From Diplocarpon mali (Eukaryota > Ascomycota > Leotiomycetes > Helotiales > Drepanopezizaceae), in contig JAENRP010000018.1 in the NCBI GenBank assembly GCA_024741835.1, forward strand, positions 86,963-150,962: 64,000 nucleotides of DNA, given 5' to 3'. Position 1 is the first letter of the stretch. Every line of letters begins with the position of its first letter. Position numbers and translations under genes: made by a program. The notes under the pieces are model-generated. The model saw only the letters and a list, made by a program, of their open reading frames with translations, did not search any database and had not been told where the DNA came from. Shown one piece after another: positions 23,496 through 34,577 of this stretch.

Positions 23496-24965
23496 AGCGG
23501 GCTCGGATTCCCGAATCGTCGAATTCTCGACTTCTTCCTGCGTGCGTGCGGCCGACCTCGTCCTCTGATTTTCTCTCGCCGCGCGAGCTCGGATGCGGTA
23601 GAGTTACGAGTGCGGCATTGTAACCTGATGGTGCGCGTGTTTTCTGCCCGCTGACGGGCGCTTCGATACCGAGGTACGGTATCACCGCGCCGCGCTGCAC
23701 CATCCAGCCAAGATGCCCCGACCCTCCGTCCAAAAGCTCGCTCACATTTGATTTCCTATCGCTTCAATTCATCCCACACAACACCCATCCCGTCACATCA
23801 CGTCAACAACATCGCGCGTGCTGTCCTTCAACTAGGCGCGCTCCTCACGCCACGCCACGCCACGCCACCGCCGCTCTCTCCTCTCGAAACCCGACCCAAC
23901 CAACAACTACCTGGCCTGCCGGATCTACCCTGACCGACCTCGACTCCTGCGTACATACCCGGTTCTTGGTAGTCGTACTCAAACCTCACGCCTCTCCAGC
24001 ACGACCCAGCCGCGCTGGCACAAGACGCAGCACAGTATCCCCTCGCCAGCAGCGGGATCCGGCGGTGATTGCCATCCCCNCCCCCAAGGGCTCCCAAGTC
24101 ACCCGAATCGCGCCTCCCCAGACGCTCTTGGATGGTTCTTCCATCGGCGCACCGTCGAGCTTCACCATCGCCAGGATACCTTCGCACTTCTTCCCGCGTC
24201 GGTGTCCCCATCACGTTCTTGCCACGTGGGCTGAACCGGGGCAGGTCGAGGCTACCGTAGACCCAGACTCGAGGCGAGGCGAGGCGAGGCGAAAGGCTCA
24301 GCTTCGCCTCCCTCTCCAACCCGCAGCCCAGGTAATTTCTGAAGCCGTTTCCTCCTCGTACCGTCTGATTCTTCGTTAAGCATAAAACTCGATGCCGACG
24401 TGCAGGGCCTCGCATCAGACGACGGGATTCGGCATAGTGCGGCTCCTGCTCGGACCGTTTGAAACGGCTTTGGTTTGGTAGTTGCCGGGGGCGCTCGTCT
24501 CTGCCGATCGGCTGGCCTGTACGAGAAGCATGCCGAGCGCGCTGGACGCTGAGCTTTTCCCTTCTTCTTCCACCGGCCGGCTCGAGCTGACCGGTCTAGA
24601 CTCGGGGCTCTGCCAGCTGCCAGCTGCCAGCAGCGGCTTCCGGCACAATATATTCGCGGGTCTGCTCGGCAGACTCGGAGGAGCTGGAATGTCAAAGGAG
24701 AAAGTCCTCGTATAGTATGGCATCGCACGCAACGATCCTCTCACGCTCTTGCATCGTTGCCGCGCATCACTCTACGCGAGGTACTCGTACTGTGTAGGTA
24801 TCAGTCCCGCAAGATCTTGGGTATACAGTTTCCATTCTATTTATAGGAATTCCTCCGAGCGCCCCACGACCCCTCTCGCGTGATACGCCCCGCCTCATTC
24901 CACTCTTGACCCTCCGCAGCGAGACGTGGTAATTTTAGCTGATCAGAATCCCTTGAACTATCATC

Positions 24966-25260
24966 ATGCGGATTCCCACTCTTCTCCACAATCTTGATTT
25001 CTCGCCGTGGAATGGATACGTCTTTCTACAGCCGAGATTCTTCGGCGAATTTGGCGAGAGACGAGGCCAGTGGGCAGAAGAAGTCAGGAAAAAAGCGGCA
25101 GCCGATCCAGAGCACACTGGTGAGAACCCGAGCTAGACATAACCAACAGATTGGGAGAGGGTACTTGATGTTGGCCATCTCGGCTGCCCCTATCGCCTGA
25201 GGGCAGCGGCAAAGCTTATCTGCATCCGTACCCATGCAAGTGATATATTTTACCGTACCA
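24966..25260 (+). pseudogene. Possible small gene or relic, interrupted frame
   Basis: ATG at 24966 opens 56 codons of plausible protein (LLHNLDFSPWNGYVFLQPRF, then FGEFGERRGQWAEEVRKKAA) ending TAG at 25134. The same frame resumes at about 25150 with DWERVLDVGHLGCPYRLRAA up to TGA at 25258. The 30-nt piece between them starts GTGAGA and ends CAACAG, like an intron, but is shorter than any fungal intron I would accept. Either stops broke the gene, or the match is chance. No family recognised. Confidence 0.25.
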
Positions 25261-26477
25261 ACCAAGAGAAATCGTGATATACTCCGAGTAAGATCCATCA
25301 GAGCCTTTGCCTCCGAGCGGCGTATGGGCGGTCCCCCGTTGAATGGCCGTGGCAGCGAGCCTACGAGGCCATTGCAGCGGGCAGATACCGAGTGGAGAGG
25401 AGAGCTACACCGGCCAGGCATTACGGTCGCGTTGCGGCGACTTCGCTACATCTCTACACTTGCTATAGAGCGTCCCGCCACGCATCTCTACTTTCTTCTC
25501 CTTCCTTCTCTCTCTCAGGCGGCGTAGATTCTGGTGCTGGTATTGGTAGTGTACTCGATTATTCAGTGCTTCTAGCATTACCACGAGAGAGCGTGTTATC
25601 CTCCGTAACCCTCACGCCTCCATTCATGCTGTGCCCGGTCTTTATTGCTACCTTTCTAGTGAGTTTGCTTCTAGAAGGGGCTTGAAGAGGTAAGCGGTAT
25701 CACACCATCGGATCTGGCTGCAGCAAAGGGACTAAGTCGGGCTTCGAGAGATTAGGATACTGCAGCATAGCTATAGAGCCATCGACTCTTCTGCAATAAT
25801 AGTCTTTTACTCAACGTTGCACGAGCTGTATAACGGGAGAGGGCTAGATGGGAGGTGCTCGATACCCTTGCTACTAGCACGAGCAGCAACTCCAACGCAG
25901 CCACGCACACTAGCCGCCCAAAGAAGCGGCCCGTCAGGATAACTTCTCCAGCTACATTCGCCACACAATCGCCCCATATCATGAGATCTCGACGAGCCCT
26001 CATACGTTTGGCCCATCAACCCAGACGCTTCTTCGATCAGGCGCTAGCGCTCAGCGTGGTGAAGTGACCCCTCCATCTCGCTTAGGATGTTTACACCCTC
26101 CTCCCTCTTTCCACTCCCCAACAAAGGCCGCACCATCCTCGACCAAAGAAATGATGGGGGGAGGGGAGTGGGGGTGAATGGATGAATAGATGAATGAATG
26201 AATGAATTAAATAAAGCGAAAAAAAGGAAATATCGAGAGAGAAAGGAGACGCGTCCTCTCTCCAAGGAGCTGCAATCTACTCGTCGCCCGCGGACTCGCG
26301 GCGGGGAATCCTCCTGTACTTAACTGGCCGTCTGCACGCTCCGGCCTTGCTGGTCGAGATCGACATCGACATCGAGATCGCGCGGCTAGAGCTACTGTCT
26401 CGCCTTCTCACACGAATCACCAAACCCTCCCGAAAAAAGGAAGAAAGCAAAGAACACACTACGTACATTCCAGCAAG

Positions 26478-27276
26478 ATGGTCGTCGGCGACACCTCCGT
26501 CCGGGACGACGTCCGCGCCGTCCTCGAGGAGATGCACGCGCTGCGCGCCAAGCTAGGTAAGCAGCAACCCAGCCGTGGAGCTCCCCCGACCCGGACTGAC
26601 CCCTCTCTCTCTCTCGGCCTCCAGATCAGCTCGTTGCCCTCTCCCAGCCCGCCCCAGCCCGCAGCCGCGCGGCTCCTACGCTCGGGGCCACGACCGCGAC
26701 TAGATCCTCGAGCAGCGCCGCGGCAGCGTCGAGCAAGAGAGGCCGCGAGGAGATCTCGGCCGGGGAGGACGCTGCCGCGGGTGGCCCGAGTCGGAAGAGG
26801 GTTGAGCGGAGCCCGGACCGTGAGCGCGAGGCTGGGGAGGCGCTCGTCACCCCCGAGGTGAGTCTTCTCCGTACACGTCGCGTCTCCCGACCGAGGCGTG
26901 GAAGTATAATCCGGCGTGGCCGACCGTAGCTGACCCTTCACCCTCCCAGCCCTCCCTGGACGCCGCCGCGACACACGACCACACCCAGCCCGAGGACAAG
27001 GAGGCCGCCGGAGAGCCGATCCGGGCGCTCGTGCAGGACATCGTCGACGGCGTCGTCAAGCCGGCGCTGAACGTGCTCCAGCTCTCGATCGAGAGCTGCT
27101 TGGCCGCGACCCGGCGGGCGCCCCGGGGCGGCTCGCCCGCGGAGATCGAGGCGGCGCTCGGCCGGATGGAGAGGGTCGTCGGCGAGCTGGTCGCGGAGGG
27201 CTTCCGCAAGGCCGTGGAAGAGGTGGCGGAGGGCGTCCTGGCGGAGATGAGCCGGGAGCTGGAGGTGCATGCTTGA
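26478..27276 (+). CDS. GC-rich hypothetical protein, basic low-complexity linker
   Basis: Exons 26478-26556, 26625-26857 and 26950-27276, introns of 68 and 92 bp with GTAAGC...CAG and GTGAGT...CAG, give 212 residues. An N-terminal helix (DDVRAVLEEMHALRAKLDQL) looks like a short coiled coil. It is followed by an Ala/Ser-rich linker with basic SSKRGREE and PSRKRVERSPDRERE patches (possible nuclear signals). The C-terminal part is helical and amphipathic, VQDIVDGVVKPALNVLQLSI to VGELVAEGFRKAVEEVAEGV. Codons are unusually G/C-ending compared with flanking sequence. A polypyrimidine run precedes the first acceptor. I do not recognise the family; splicing is convincing because all three joins keep the frame. 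Confidence 0.7.
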
Positions 27277-28208
27277 GGTGTTGATGTTGGCTCGGGACGC
27301 CGAGTCCGCGCGGATCGGAGGGCGTGGAGTTCGGGAAGCTGTCGTCTCGGTCGGCGACTCTGCCGGTCTGTTTGGGATACTTCCTTTGGTCCGAAGCTGC
27401 GGAGCTTCCAGTCTCTGCAGTCTACGCGGGGTTGTCAAGGCTTGCAGATAGCGGCAAAGCAAAGAATGGCCTGTGGTTATTTCTCCTGAATCATGGTGTT
27501 CCGCCCAGGTTAGAATTCCGCTGTTTGGTCTCGGATTCCCCTCGTCACATTCTAAGCTGCTTCGCTGTCCCTCTTGTGCCCTCTGGCCTGGAGAGCATAG
27601 CACGAATTTGGAGATCTCCCTCCCATGATCCAGGTTGACTGGTAATCCAAAAACATCCCAGGAAAGTGATCTCTACGATATCCATAGTGTACACCCCACT
27701 ACGCTCCAAGGAAAATCGCAACTCTCAAGGGTAGACGTGTACCGTCACTCATTGAGACGATTGCTAGTAGCAGCTACCAAATGCCAGCCTCGCCATCTCT
27801 AACCCCCGAGAGATTCGGGATTCTCGCAGACCACTCTCGCCTGAACCGTATAGTAGGGGAATCTCCTATACTGCTCGCTACGGGACTCACTTTTGCGCTG
27901 CTTAGATCGCAACCGCAGTTACGGTCAACGAGAAAGAATTCAGGAATTGTGTAAGTCAGAATCGCTTCGAATTTCTTTGTTTGAGACAATGATTGTCGGG
28001 TTCTGGTGAGTCGCTCCTTCCTCAAAGCGCGGTCTCAAAAACGAAACCACCTACAGATTCACCTCTCCGCTTGTGTGATTCTCTCACTCACACGCAACAA
28101 ACAATTCATCCATATACGTACCCAAAAAGCAAAAGCCGACTTGATATACTCCATCAGCTTCAGAGTCGTACATATCCCCTGCTCAACACATCAAAAGCCA
28201 CAGACAAG
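27277..28208. other. Intergenic with leader of the 28.2-kb gene
   Basis: 3' flank of the GC-rich gene, then a less GC-rich region. The frame of the 28.2-kb gene is open upstream to 27993, but the extra residues look like untranslated leader (Thr/His/Ser/Lys mix). No other gene seen. Confidence 0.45.
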
Positions 28209-28718
28209 ATGTGTACAGGAGCGAGAGACATCTACAGCTGCGGCTGCCAGCGCGTCACTTTCGATAAAATTTGTGAGGCATACCGCTGCCTTGCGTGGAA
28301 GTTATTCCAACCAAGAAAACTCAAGCGTGGCTGCTATGCTTGTAACAGGTATTTCTCTCTACCTCGGGAACATGGCACCTCCTCCGGAGCAACACGGCCG
28401 AGAATTGCTGTAGAACATGCTAAGCATTCTTTCAGTCGCAGAGGCGTTTTTGAACCTTCCGAGACCGAAACTCCTGATATCATTACGTCCCAAGTAGAAT
28501 CCAGACCCGGACCTGTCAAGACCGAAAACCCAGCTATCACCACGTCTCAGATCGCAACCGGACCCGAACTTCCCAAGACCGGAACCTCTGATGTCATCAA
28601 GTCTCGAGTAGAGATCGCGCATGAGGGGTTGAGTGTAGCTTCATATACAATGCCACCTCGTACCCAGGAGCTGATCGAGGCCCCCTACCAGCCGAGGATC
28701 CTGAAAGCCTTCGAATAG
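28209..28718 (+). CDS. Cys-headed hypothetical protein with imperfect repeats
   Basis: Start ATG at 28209 (context acaag-ATG) gives 169 residues. The head has seven Cys: MCTG, YSCGCQ, KICEAYRCLAW, then GCYACNR; this CGC...C...C...CxxC arrangement recurs in small fungal proteins of unknown function and may bind a metal. After an Arg/His-rich stretch there are about three imperfect 19-residue repeats with the pattern E/T-x-P/S-x-x-x-T/K-S-Q/R-V/I-x (TPDIITSQVESRPGPVKTE, NPAITTSQIATGPELPKTG, TSDVIKSRVEIAHEG). The frame is open farther upstream without a compelling earlier start. A GTATTT at 28349 could be a weak donor but the frame continues through. No signal peptide. Function unknown. Confidence 0.6.
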   Translation: MCTGARDIYSCGCQRVTFDKICEAYRCLAWKLFQPRKLKRGCYACNRYFSLPREHGTSSGATRPRIAVEHAKHSFSRRGVFEPSETETPDIITSQVESRPGPVKTENPAITTSQIATGPELPKTGTSDVIKSRVEIAHEGLSVASYTMPPRTQELIEAPYQPRILKAFE

Positions 28719-28739
28719 ATATCATTTTTCGAATTCAAC

Positions 28740-29612
28740 TTTCTGATGGCAAAATTATATCAAGATTGATTGAAGGGTCACGAAGGTCTCGAGGCTATAG
28801 TAAGCAGGGCCTAACGGGGCGAGAACTCTGTGACAGAGCTGGAGATGGGTCTGTGAGTTTTTCGATACGGCCAGGATTAAGCAAACAGCTCTCATCCAAG
28901 ACGTGCTCAGATACCAGCTTAGTCACCTCACAGATATTCTCAAGGATCCCTTGGGTTGGAGACCTAGTTTTTCAACAGGGCATATTAATGATGTGGTAGA
29001 TAAAGGACAGGACTACCTCAATACCAAGAGATTAAGCGAAGATCAATGAAAAGACACTTCAAGCTGTACACTACTGCCCTCAGGATTTAGACAATGTTCT
29101 TTCTGAGGAGCAAGGGACTCGTTTCAATACTTGGCCATGACTATAAGTGATCAGGGGCCTCTTCATTCGATGACCAGCGTGTCAATGAAATGAAAATAAA
29201 ACTCGTCGTCGTGGAAAAATCCTACAAAAGATAAAAAGGTCCTCGTCGCCTCGATAACCTCCGGAAGTTCATCGAGAGTGTTCCTGACATGGTATGCAGC
29301 CCAAATCAAGATGTATGCTATCATACCACGAAAGAAGCACCGGAGTATGGATGGACTAATGAGAGCCCGCCAGATGGGTTAATGCTTGCGGATGATGATT
29401 GAGGCCATAAGACCTAGGAGCACGTGGGGGATTTTATGCCTGATGATGAGAAGTGACCGCCTCAGAGTACGGTATTATCTATGAATACTGAAAAAGATAT
29501 TAGAAAGCTTGTTGAGGATACTGTGAAGACTTTTCTTCTTCTTCTAAAAAGTACGCCAGAATCTGACTATCGCCGGCTTCAACGCTACATGAACTGGGCC
29601 ACCGATCAGTAA
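28740..29612 (+). pseudogene. Decayed unknown gene with C-to-T-type stops
   Basis: Fragments that read like protein occur in order: an IKQTALIQDVLRYQLSHLTD segment (about 28880-29040, ended by TGA), then from 29094 a single frame carrying DDQRVNEMKIKLVVVEK, RRLDNLRKFIESVPDM, YHTTKEAPEYGWTNESPPDG, MNTEKDIRKLVEDTVKTFLL and a final DYRRLQRYMNWATDQ before TAA at 29610. That frame is interrupted at 29148 (TGA), 29232 (TAA), 29400 (TGA), 29415 (TAG) and 29454 (TGA), each one C-to-T step from an Arg or Gln codon. Family not recognised. The number of stops alone is no better than chance, so the call rests on protein-like texture. Confidence 0.4.
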
Positions 29613-30044
29613 TATCCAACATCGCACCGAGTAAACAGACTCGGATCGTGTTTTTCTAGCCCAATCCGTAGCATATAACCCCTTTCTTCGGTAAGGATGA
29701 ATCAAGAATTCCCTAGTAGACATAATTCTACACCTAAATCTCCTCCATTACCCCTTGTCACGAATCCCGCCAGACCTATCCTCCCAATCGAGGATCCTAG
29801 CCCTCAGCATCGCGGCCTCGGCATCTTTATGACTGCTGGTATCCAAACCACGCAACTGGACTTTCCGAACGACGTTGTGCGTATACAGATGTGCAACTCG
29901 TCCCCGAGGCTGGGAATCATGGCTTTCTGGGGGGCGGGGGGGGGGGCAGGCGACACATCCCGGATGAGTACTCCTGGGTGGGGAACAGAATGAGAAAGAG
30001 GCGAGGGAGCTTACGGTAATTTGTCCTGCGACGCTGCTTCATCG

Positions 30045-30600
30045 CTAGCGTACACACAGCCGATGGATGTGTTTCTGCAGCTCGCTATTGCCACGGGACA
30101 CTGTAGAAAGTATACTTTGGCAGCTGCGCGTCAGTTTTGCCTCCTCGACTTCAGGATCGCGTGACTGGAGAGAAAGCATGTCTCTGCTTTCGACAGGAGA
30201 GATGGTGTTGTGCGGCGGCAGGATGTTCTGTTGGCGTTGCAGCTTTCGAAATGATTTGTTTACATCCCCGTCTCGCTTAAGCTGGCCCCCGACGGCCTCC
30301 TGGTCGGCGGAACCGCGATGTGCTGAGAGGCAAGCGGCTCGAGAGCCAGGAGCGTGGGGGACTAGCGAGGGCAGCGGAGCCGCTGAGAAGTCGCAGATGG
30401 TGGTGTCGTGGAGGGCGTGACCTTGTCGCGATATCAGAGGGCCGCGACACCTTCGCCGGAACGTCAGAAGGGAGGGCTGGTTCGGTTAAGTGGGTCCTGG
30501 GAGCCGTGGTAGCCTTGTTATCGTCTTGAAGCCTGGGTGGTGGAAGGTCCATGTCGGGGATGGTGGATTTTACTTTTCGGCTGGGTGGGGGAGTTGGCAA
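30045..30600 (-). pseudogene. Unknown minus-strand coding remnant, two overlapping frames
   Basis: One frame gives a Pro/Arg-rich stretch (MDLPPPRLQDDNK...) ending near 30277. A second, offset frame is open from about 30487 to TAG at 30045 and has a helical, charged end (QLKRDGDVNKSFRKLQRQQN, ESRDMLSLQSRDPEVEEAKL, SELQKHIHRLC). They may be the two halves of one frameshifted gene. No Met lies near the start of the second frame and no family is recognised. Confidence 0.3.
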
Positions 30601-30626
30601 TGATTTTGAGTGTTCATTTGGACCGG

Positions 30627-30832
30627 CTAGTGGACCCCGAGCTCATTCAAGGCGTCGTTCGGTGGAGGATTTCTGTTAGAATATACAAGGATTGGATATT
30701 AAGGCTTATGTAAGCATACCTTGTTACTGCTGCAGCTCCATAGAACTCAGAATCTGCACACAAAGATTCTATCAATTTCACGTACAACCCATCGTCGAGA
30801 GTAACGGTTTCACCCCGCTCACCAAATATCAT
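30627..30832 (-). CDS. Tiny two-exon gene, 52-residue hypothetical protein
   Basis: Exon 1 30720-30832, intron 30673-30719 (47 bp, GTATGC...ATTCTAACAG with a canonical CTAAC branch site), exon 2 30627-30672. The product begins MIFGERGETVTLDDGLYVKL and ends PPPNDALNELGVH. Both splice sites are strong and the join keeps a protein-like frame to a clean stop. The frame is open slightly farther upstream (…GVGARSS), so a longer form or a missing 5' exon is possible and this may be the 3' end of a truncated larger gene. A damaged copy of the exon 1 end plus intron lies at 7098-7204. Function unknown. Confidence 0.5.
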
Positions 30833-30879
30833 TGAACTTCTAGCACCCACCCCCAACTTCCTCCTTCCTATCTGTCAAC

Positions 30880-32522
30880 TACTCGTAAGACAGAGAACGA
30901 AATCAGAAAATTACAACCTCCCGATAGTCCAGAACGAGACTCTGACTACCGAGACTGTTCGGGCTTTCACTCGCACCCACACTGCTGCTCACATCAAGGG
31001 CTCCGAGGGTAAGCTCACCAGCGCCGCGGCAACCAATGGCCGACCCACGACCGACACCCCTAGAGCATCTCCCGAGTCGCATCCCGGCTGGCGAGAGGAC
31101 GAGAGAGAGAGAAAGGCCGTTGCTGCCAAGGGGCAAGCCGAGCGGGAGGACGAGCAAGCCATGGCTGCACGCGAAGCTCAGGAAACCTTCACCATACGAG
31201 TAAACCACGGCAGCCGAAGGAAGTACCGAGTGAGCCGGATCCCCCTCGAGAACGCGTGAACGATAGCCTGTGCAGAGGAGCTTCGTTGCATGGGGTGTCT
31301 AGAGCAAACATTGACGAAGCCCAGAAGAAGCCGCTTTTGATTAAAATCTGTAGGAATGATGCATATACAAGTCACGTATTAGTCACGTGGGCGTATAATG
31401 TAGGTAGTCCCGCCTTAGCACTAGCCTTGGCAAGTAGCATAGAATGGCCTGAAGGGCCATTCTGCCTACAGATAATACACAACTGAATACACATACGGGA
31501 TCCCCTATTTGTATTGTGCCTCGCGCCCCCTGTGATACCGACAAAATCCAAAGATGGTTCCCAATCCTTGCAGCAGCTGGCTCTGATCGCAAGTACCGCG
31601 CCCGGGTCAGGAACGCGTTGGAAGGAGCCGAGGAAGCTTTCGACGCCGCGTGATCCAAGGGTGCGGCATTGAGGAAATGATCGCGATAGTCTTGACCGTG
31701 CCCTTGCAAGACATCTCGGCAGCGGCATGGCGGCTAGGGGCGAGGAGCTTGGTCGAGAGCACGGAATGGAAAGCTCTGAGCCAGGGATCTTGTGGCCACA
31801 ATACCCTAGCGGAAATGTTCTGGTGATGCCTCGTGTTGACTTCATCACGTGGAGCTGGCTCGATACGCTAGACCACCTCTATACTATTCAAGTCAGGGAG
31901 GGAAGCTTGCCATGGCCCTGGAGCTGCTGGCTGGAAGTCCGGCCCACGCCTAGGCCGATGGGAACACGAGGTGGGATTTGGTAAGTGTGCTACAAGCCTG
32001 TAACGGCATGAGGCTGTACACGGCAACGAAATCGTCACTCTGATCTCTCCATGGAATAAAAAAAGGGGAAAATCCACTTGGTTCGCTGACTATGATGCTT
32101 GAGCAGGCGAGTGAAACAACGTCCTAAATAAAAGGAAGCCAAAAACGTGTAGATGGTGATCCCCAAGTCTTGGAATGAGAGGACAGTCATCCCGTTTCCC
32201 AGTAGTGATACCCAGACACCAGGGACACGCCACCGACAATGCAATACCATCTCTGTCTGGTAGGCCATCTGAGATGCATACAAGGGCATCGTCACCGCAG
32301 GGCACCGGCAATCTCGAAATGGTGCTAGTTTTGGAAACCCCAAGGATACTCGAAGTAAAAGCTGCACTTTAAAACATCTTGCCAATCGGGTATCTAAGTG
32401 CTCTTATCCTACGCTTCCTGTGCAAGACTAAAGCCTCCCGAGTAAAAATGGCCCGTAGCATCTTGCTGTTTCCACGCGCTGCATTTTATATTGTCAACCA
32501 TGGGAAGTCTGCGTCCGCACAT
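30880..32522. other. Accessory stretch with partial frames only
   Basis: A plus frame (about 30890-31258) is open for 120 codons and reads like protein (VQNETLTTETVRAFTRTHTA, then a Glu/Arg/Ala-rich helix ending ETFTIRVNHGSRRKY) but has no start codon or acceptor. Two more plus frames at 31540-31830 join only with a frameshift. These look like gene debris. The right end is the 3' flank of the cystinosin gene. Confidence 0.35.
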
Positions 32523-33411
32523 CTACTCAATCCTCTCCTCTCGCCCACTGCCCAGCAGGGGATCAGCCTCTCCGTCTTCCACGTTCTTTGCCCGTTGCGG
32601 GTAGAGGATATAATGCTGGACGATAAATATGATGTCGAAGAATATGCTAATGTTTCCCAGTGCGAGTTTGACAGGGTTACCGGTTATTCCAGACCAGTCA
32701 CCCTGCAGATAACTGTCGATGCCCAGTTGCAGAATCGAGAGGATACCACCTACGTAGTCCAGGAGGATTTGCGCGATGCTCCAGCCGTGAGTGCTCTTAT
32801 TCTTGTAGTTGGTGAGAACTTGAGGGATGTACTTGACGAGTGTGATGAGGAGCTTGACACAGGATATAGCATAGATCTGTATCGTGTTGGTGAGATGGAG
32901 TCCCCAGAGCTCACAGGCAAGAGCTACTTACCACATCGATCTCAGCCCATCCGGTCTTCACGTCCTCATGGTGTTGCGACCCGACAATAGTTGCCACGAT
33001 CGCGACTCCGACTAGGCTCCCGAAGAATATGCCTAAGATGGGCTTACTAGGTCTTACCTTCCCTCTCTTCTCAAAGCCCCATACTCCTGGGACGAACTGC
33101 GAAAGTGTAATGGCGCTCAGTATGACGGCGTGGCCGGCGAAGGCTAAGTCGTTGAATTGCACCGCTGGTGTCAGCCCGTGATTGCGTACCGCATATTGCT
33201 TCCTGATGGTCGGCGAATACAGAAAAGCGGCGTTAGAGACGAAGTATGCGATGAAACCCAGCACGTTGATAGTCGGAAAGTCGACAGTTGTCCCTGTGGT
33301 GGAACCTCGACGGAAGTTGAGGATTGGTTGCGGATAGAAGGACAGTGACCAGGCAGAGGTATAGATCCAGCCGAAAAGATATGAAATGATAGAGAGGAGC
33401 GAGACGGCCAT
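32523..33411 (-). CDS. ERS1: Cystinosin-like PQ-loop lysosomal/vacuolar transporter
   Basis: Exports cystine with protons from the vacuole/lysosome in the cystinosin family (yeast Ers1). Exon 1 32932-33411, intron 32877-32931 (55 bp, GTAAGT...ACAG), exon 2 32523-32876; 277 residues. The first PQ-loop is [20 protein letters not shown] with the following [20 protein letters not shown]; the second is [20 protein letters not shown] followed by [20 protein letters not shown]. About seven hydrophobic segments are readable, as expected for the family, and the C-terminus is short and acidic with [13 protein letters not shown]. The ATG at 33411 begins directly before the first membrane segment. Length is typical of fungal cystinosins. 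Confidence 0.93.
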
Positions 33412-33680
33412 ACTCGGCGATTTTTATTCTTGTTATTGATTCATGAGAAGATTGAATTCTATATCTGGACAGAGGGAACTTTCTGGGAGACCCATCACAA
33501 CTTGCTCACGTGGCAGGATTGCAAAGAGTTGGATTAAGGTTATCGTGACACATGAAAGTCTTATCGCAAGGCTGGGCAGAACCGACTACAACGTCACTCC
33601 GTACTCCATCCGACCAGCGACCAGCTTTCTTCGATACTTGAATCCTGTGAACCGAATCACAAGGGGAATTCCAGTAACCT

Positions 33681-34577
33681 ATGGCTAGTTTATCATTCAC
33701 AGACCTCCCTGGAGAAATCAGGAACCAAATATACCATCATCTACTTCTTGTCCCCGAATTCTCTGCCAGTAATTTGTATACACAGATGGCCCATCGATAT
33801 TAGTCAGGATGCGTACAGCATAGTGCAGATATGCCTGGCGATCAGCTGCGGGAATTCAAAGGCTGTTGGAGTCGCGGTTATTCCGATAGGATTCGAAGCT
33901 GGCGTGTACGCATAACAAGACATTGAAGTAGCTTTAAAGCCGTTGAGGCTACTACGAGGTCTCTCGACTTTCGTCATCCGGGATGCAGGCATCTCCGATA
34001 CTCTGGACGCTGTGAATTAAGACAAGAATTCACTCGAAATTCAATCGCACATGGAAGATTACCCCGATTTTGGAGTAGCTTTGTCTGCCTTGGCGAGATC
34101 CAACGAACCTCTCGAGCGCGTTTCCCGCTGTTCAACAACCTGCGCCGCAACGCCCAATCTCTTGAACGATTTCCACGTTTCCAAAACATGACGGGCTTTC
34201 GAAAGGGTGGATACGTCTGTACGTATGAGCAATGGCAACCGGGCCATTTGCCGTCGGGCATCGAGCTATTCTTCCTAGAGACATATGGCAATCCTTTCGA
34301 TACTGAGTTTAACTCCCACCACTTGCTGAGCCATGCAGTTGAGGCTGCACTCATACGCGCCAATACTTCCAGTCTGCAGGAGGATGTGCCAACTCTCAGA
34401 AGTGAACGTGTGATTCTCATCGAATAGCTCGAGCCGCAATTTCAACGGATTTCGGAGGCGGCCCTCCTACTTTCAGAGTCGAAAGGTCTGAGAAGCATGA
34501 CGATGGCCTGCTCGATTCTACGCCGGGGATTTACTGTGATGACTGGCATCGCGACCATTACCCATTTCGTCGCATGA
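33681..34577 (+). pseudogene. Broken F-box/2EXR-like gene
   Basis: ATG at 33681 opens MASLSFTDLPGEIRNQIYHH, an F-box-like LPxEIRNxIY head common in Pezizomycotina, but TAG at 33801 stops it after 40 codons. Later pieces in other frames fit the same type of protein: LKPLRLLRGLSTFVIRDAG near 33930-33990, and then an open stretch to TAG at 34425 with SGIELFFLETYGNPFDTEFN and HAVEAALIRANTSS. That last frame continues past the TAG to TGA at 34575. Two frame changes plus two stops make it non-functional unless heavily spliced; no good splice sites repair it. Confidence 0.55.

Larger units (their letters stand above)
21181..26477. other. Gene-poor 5.3 kb between samB and a GC-rich gene
   Basis: Holds the samB promoter/5' leader, an assembly gap, several microsatellites, and a C-rich leader-like stretch (23730-24330) ending in a possible donor (CAG/GTAATT at 24332). 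A minor frame at 24966 is listed separately. No domain could be recognised. One ambiguous base lies at 24080. Confidence 0.45.

Noticed and set aside
30903..31208. 101-codon minus-strand frame upstream of the tiny gene
   Set aside because: The opposite-strand frame reads more like protein; neither has a start or splice context strong enough to call.
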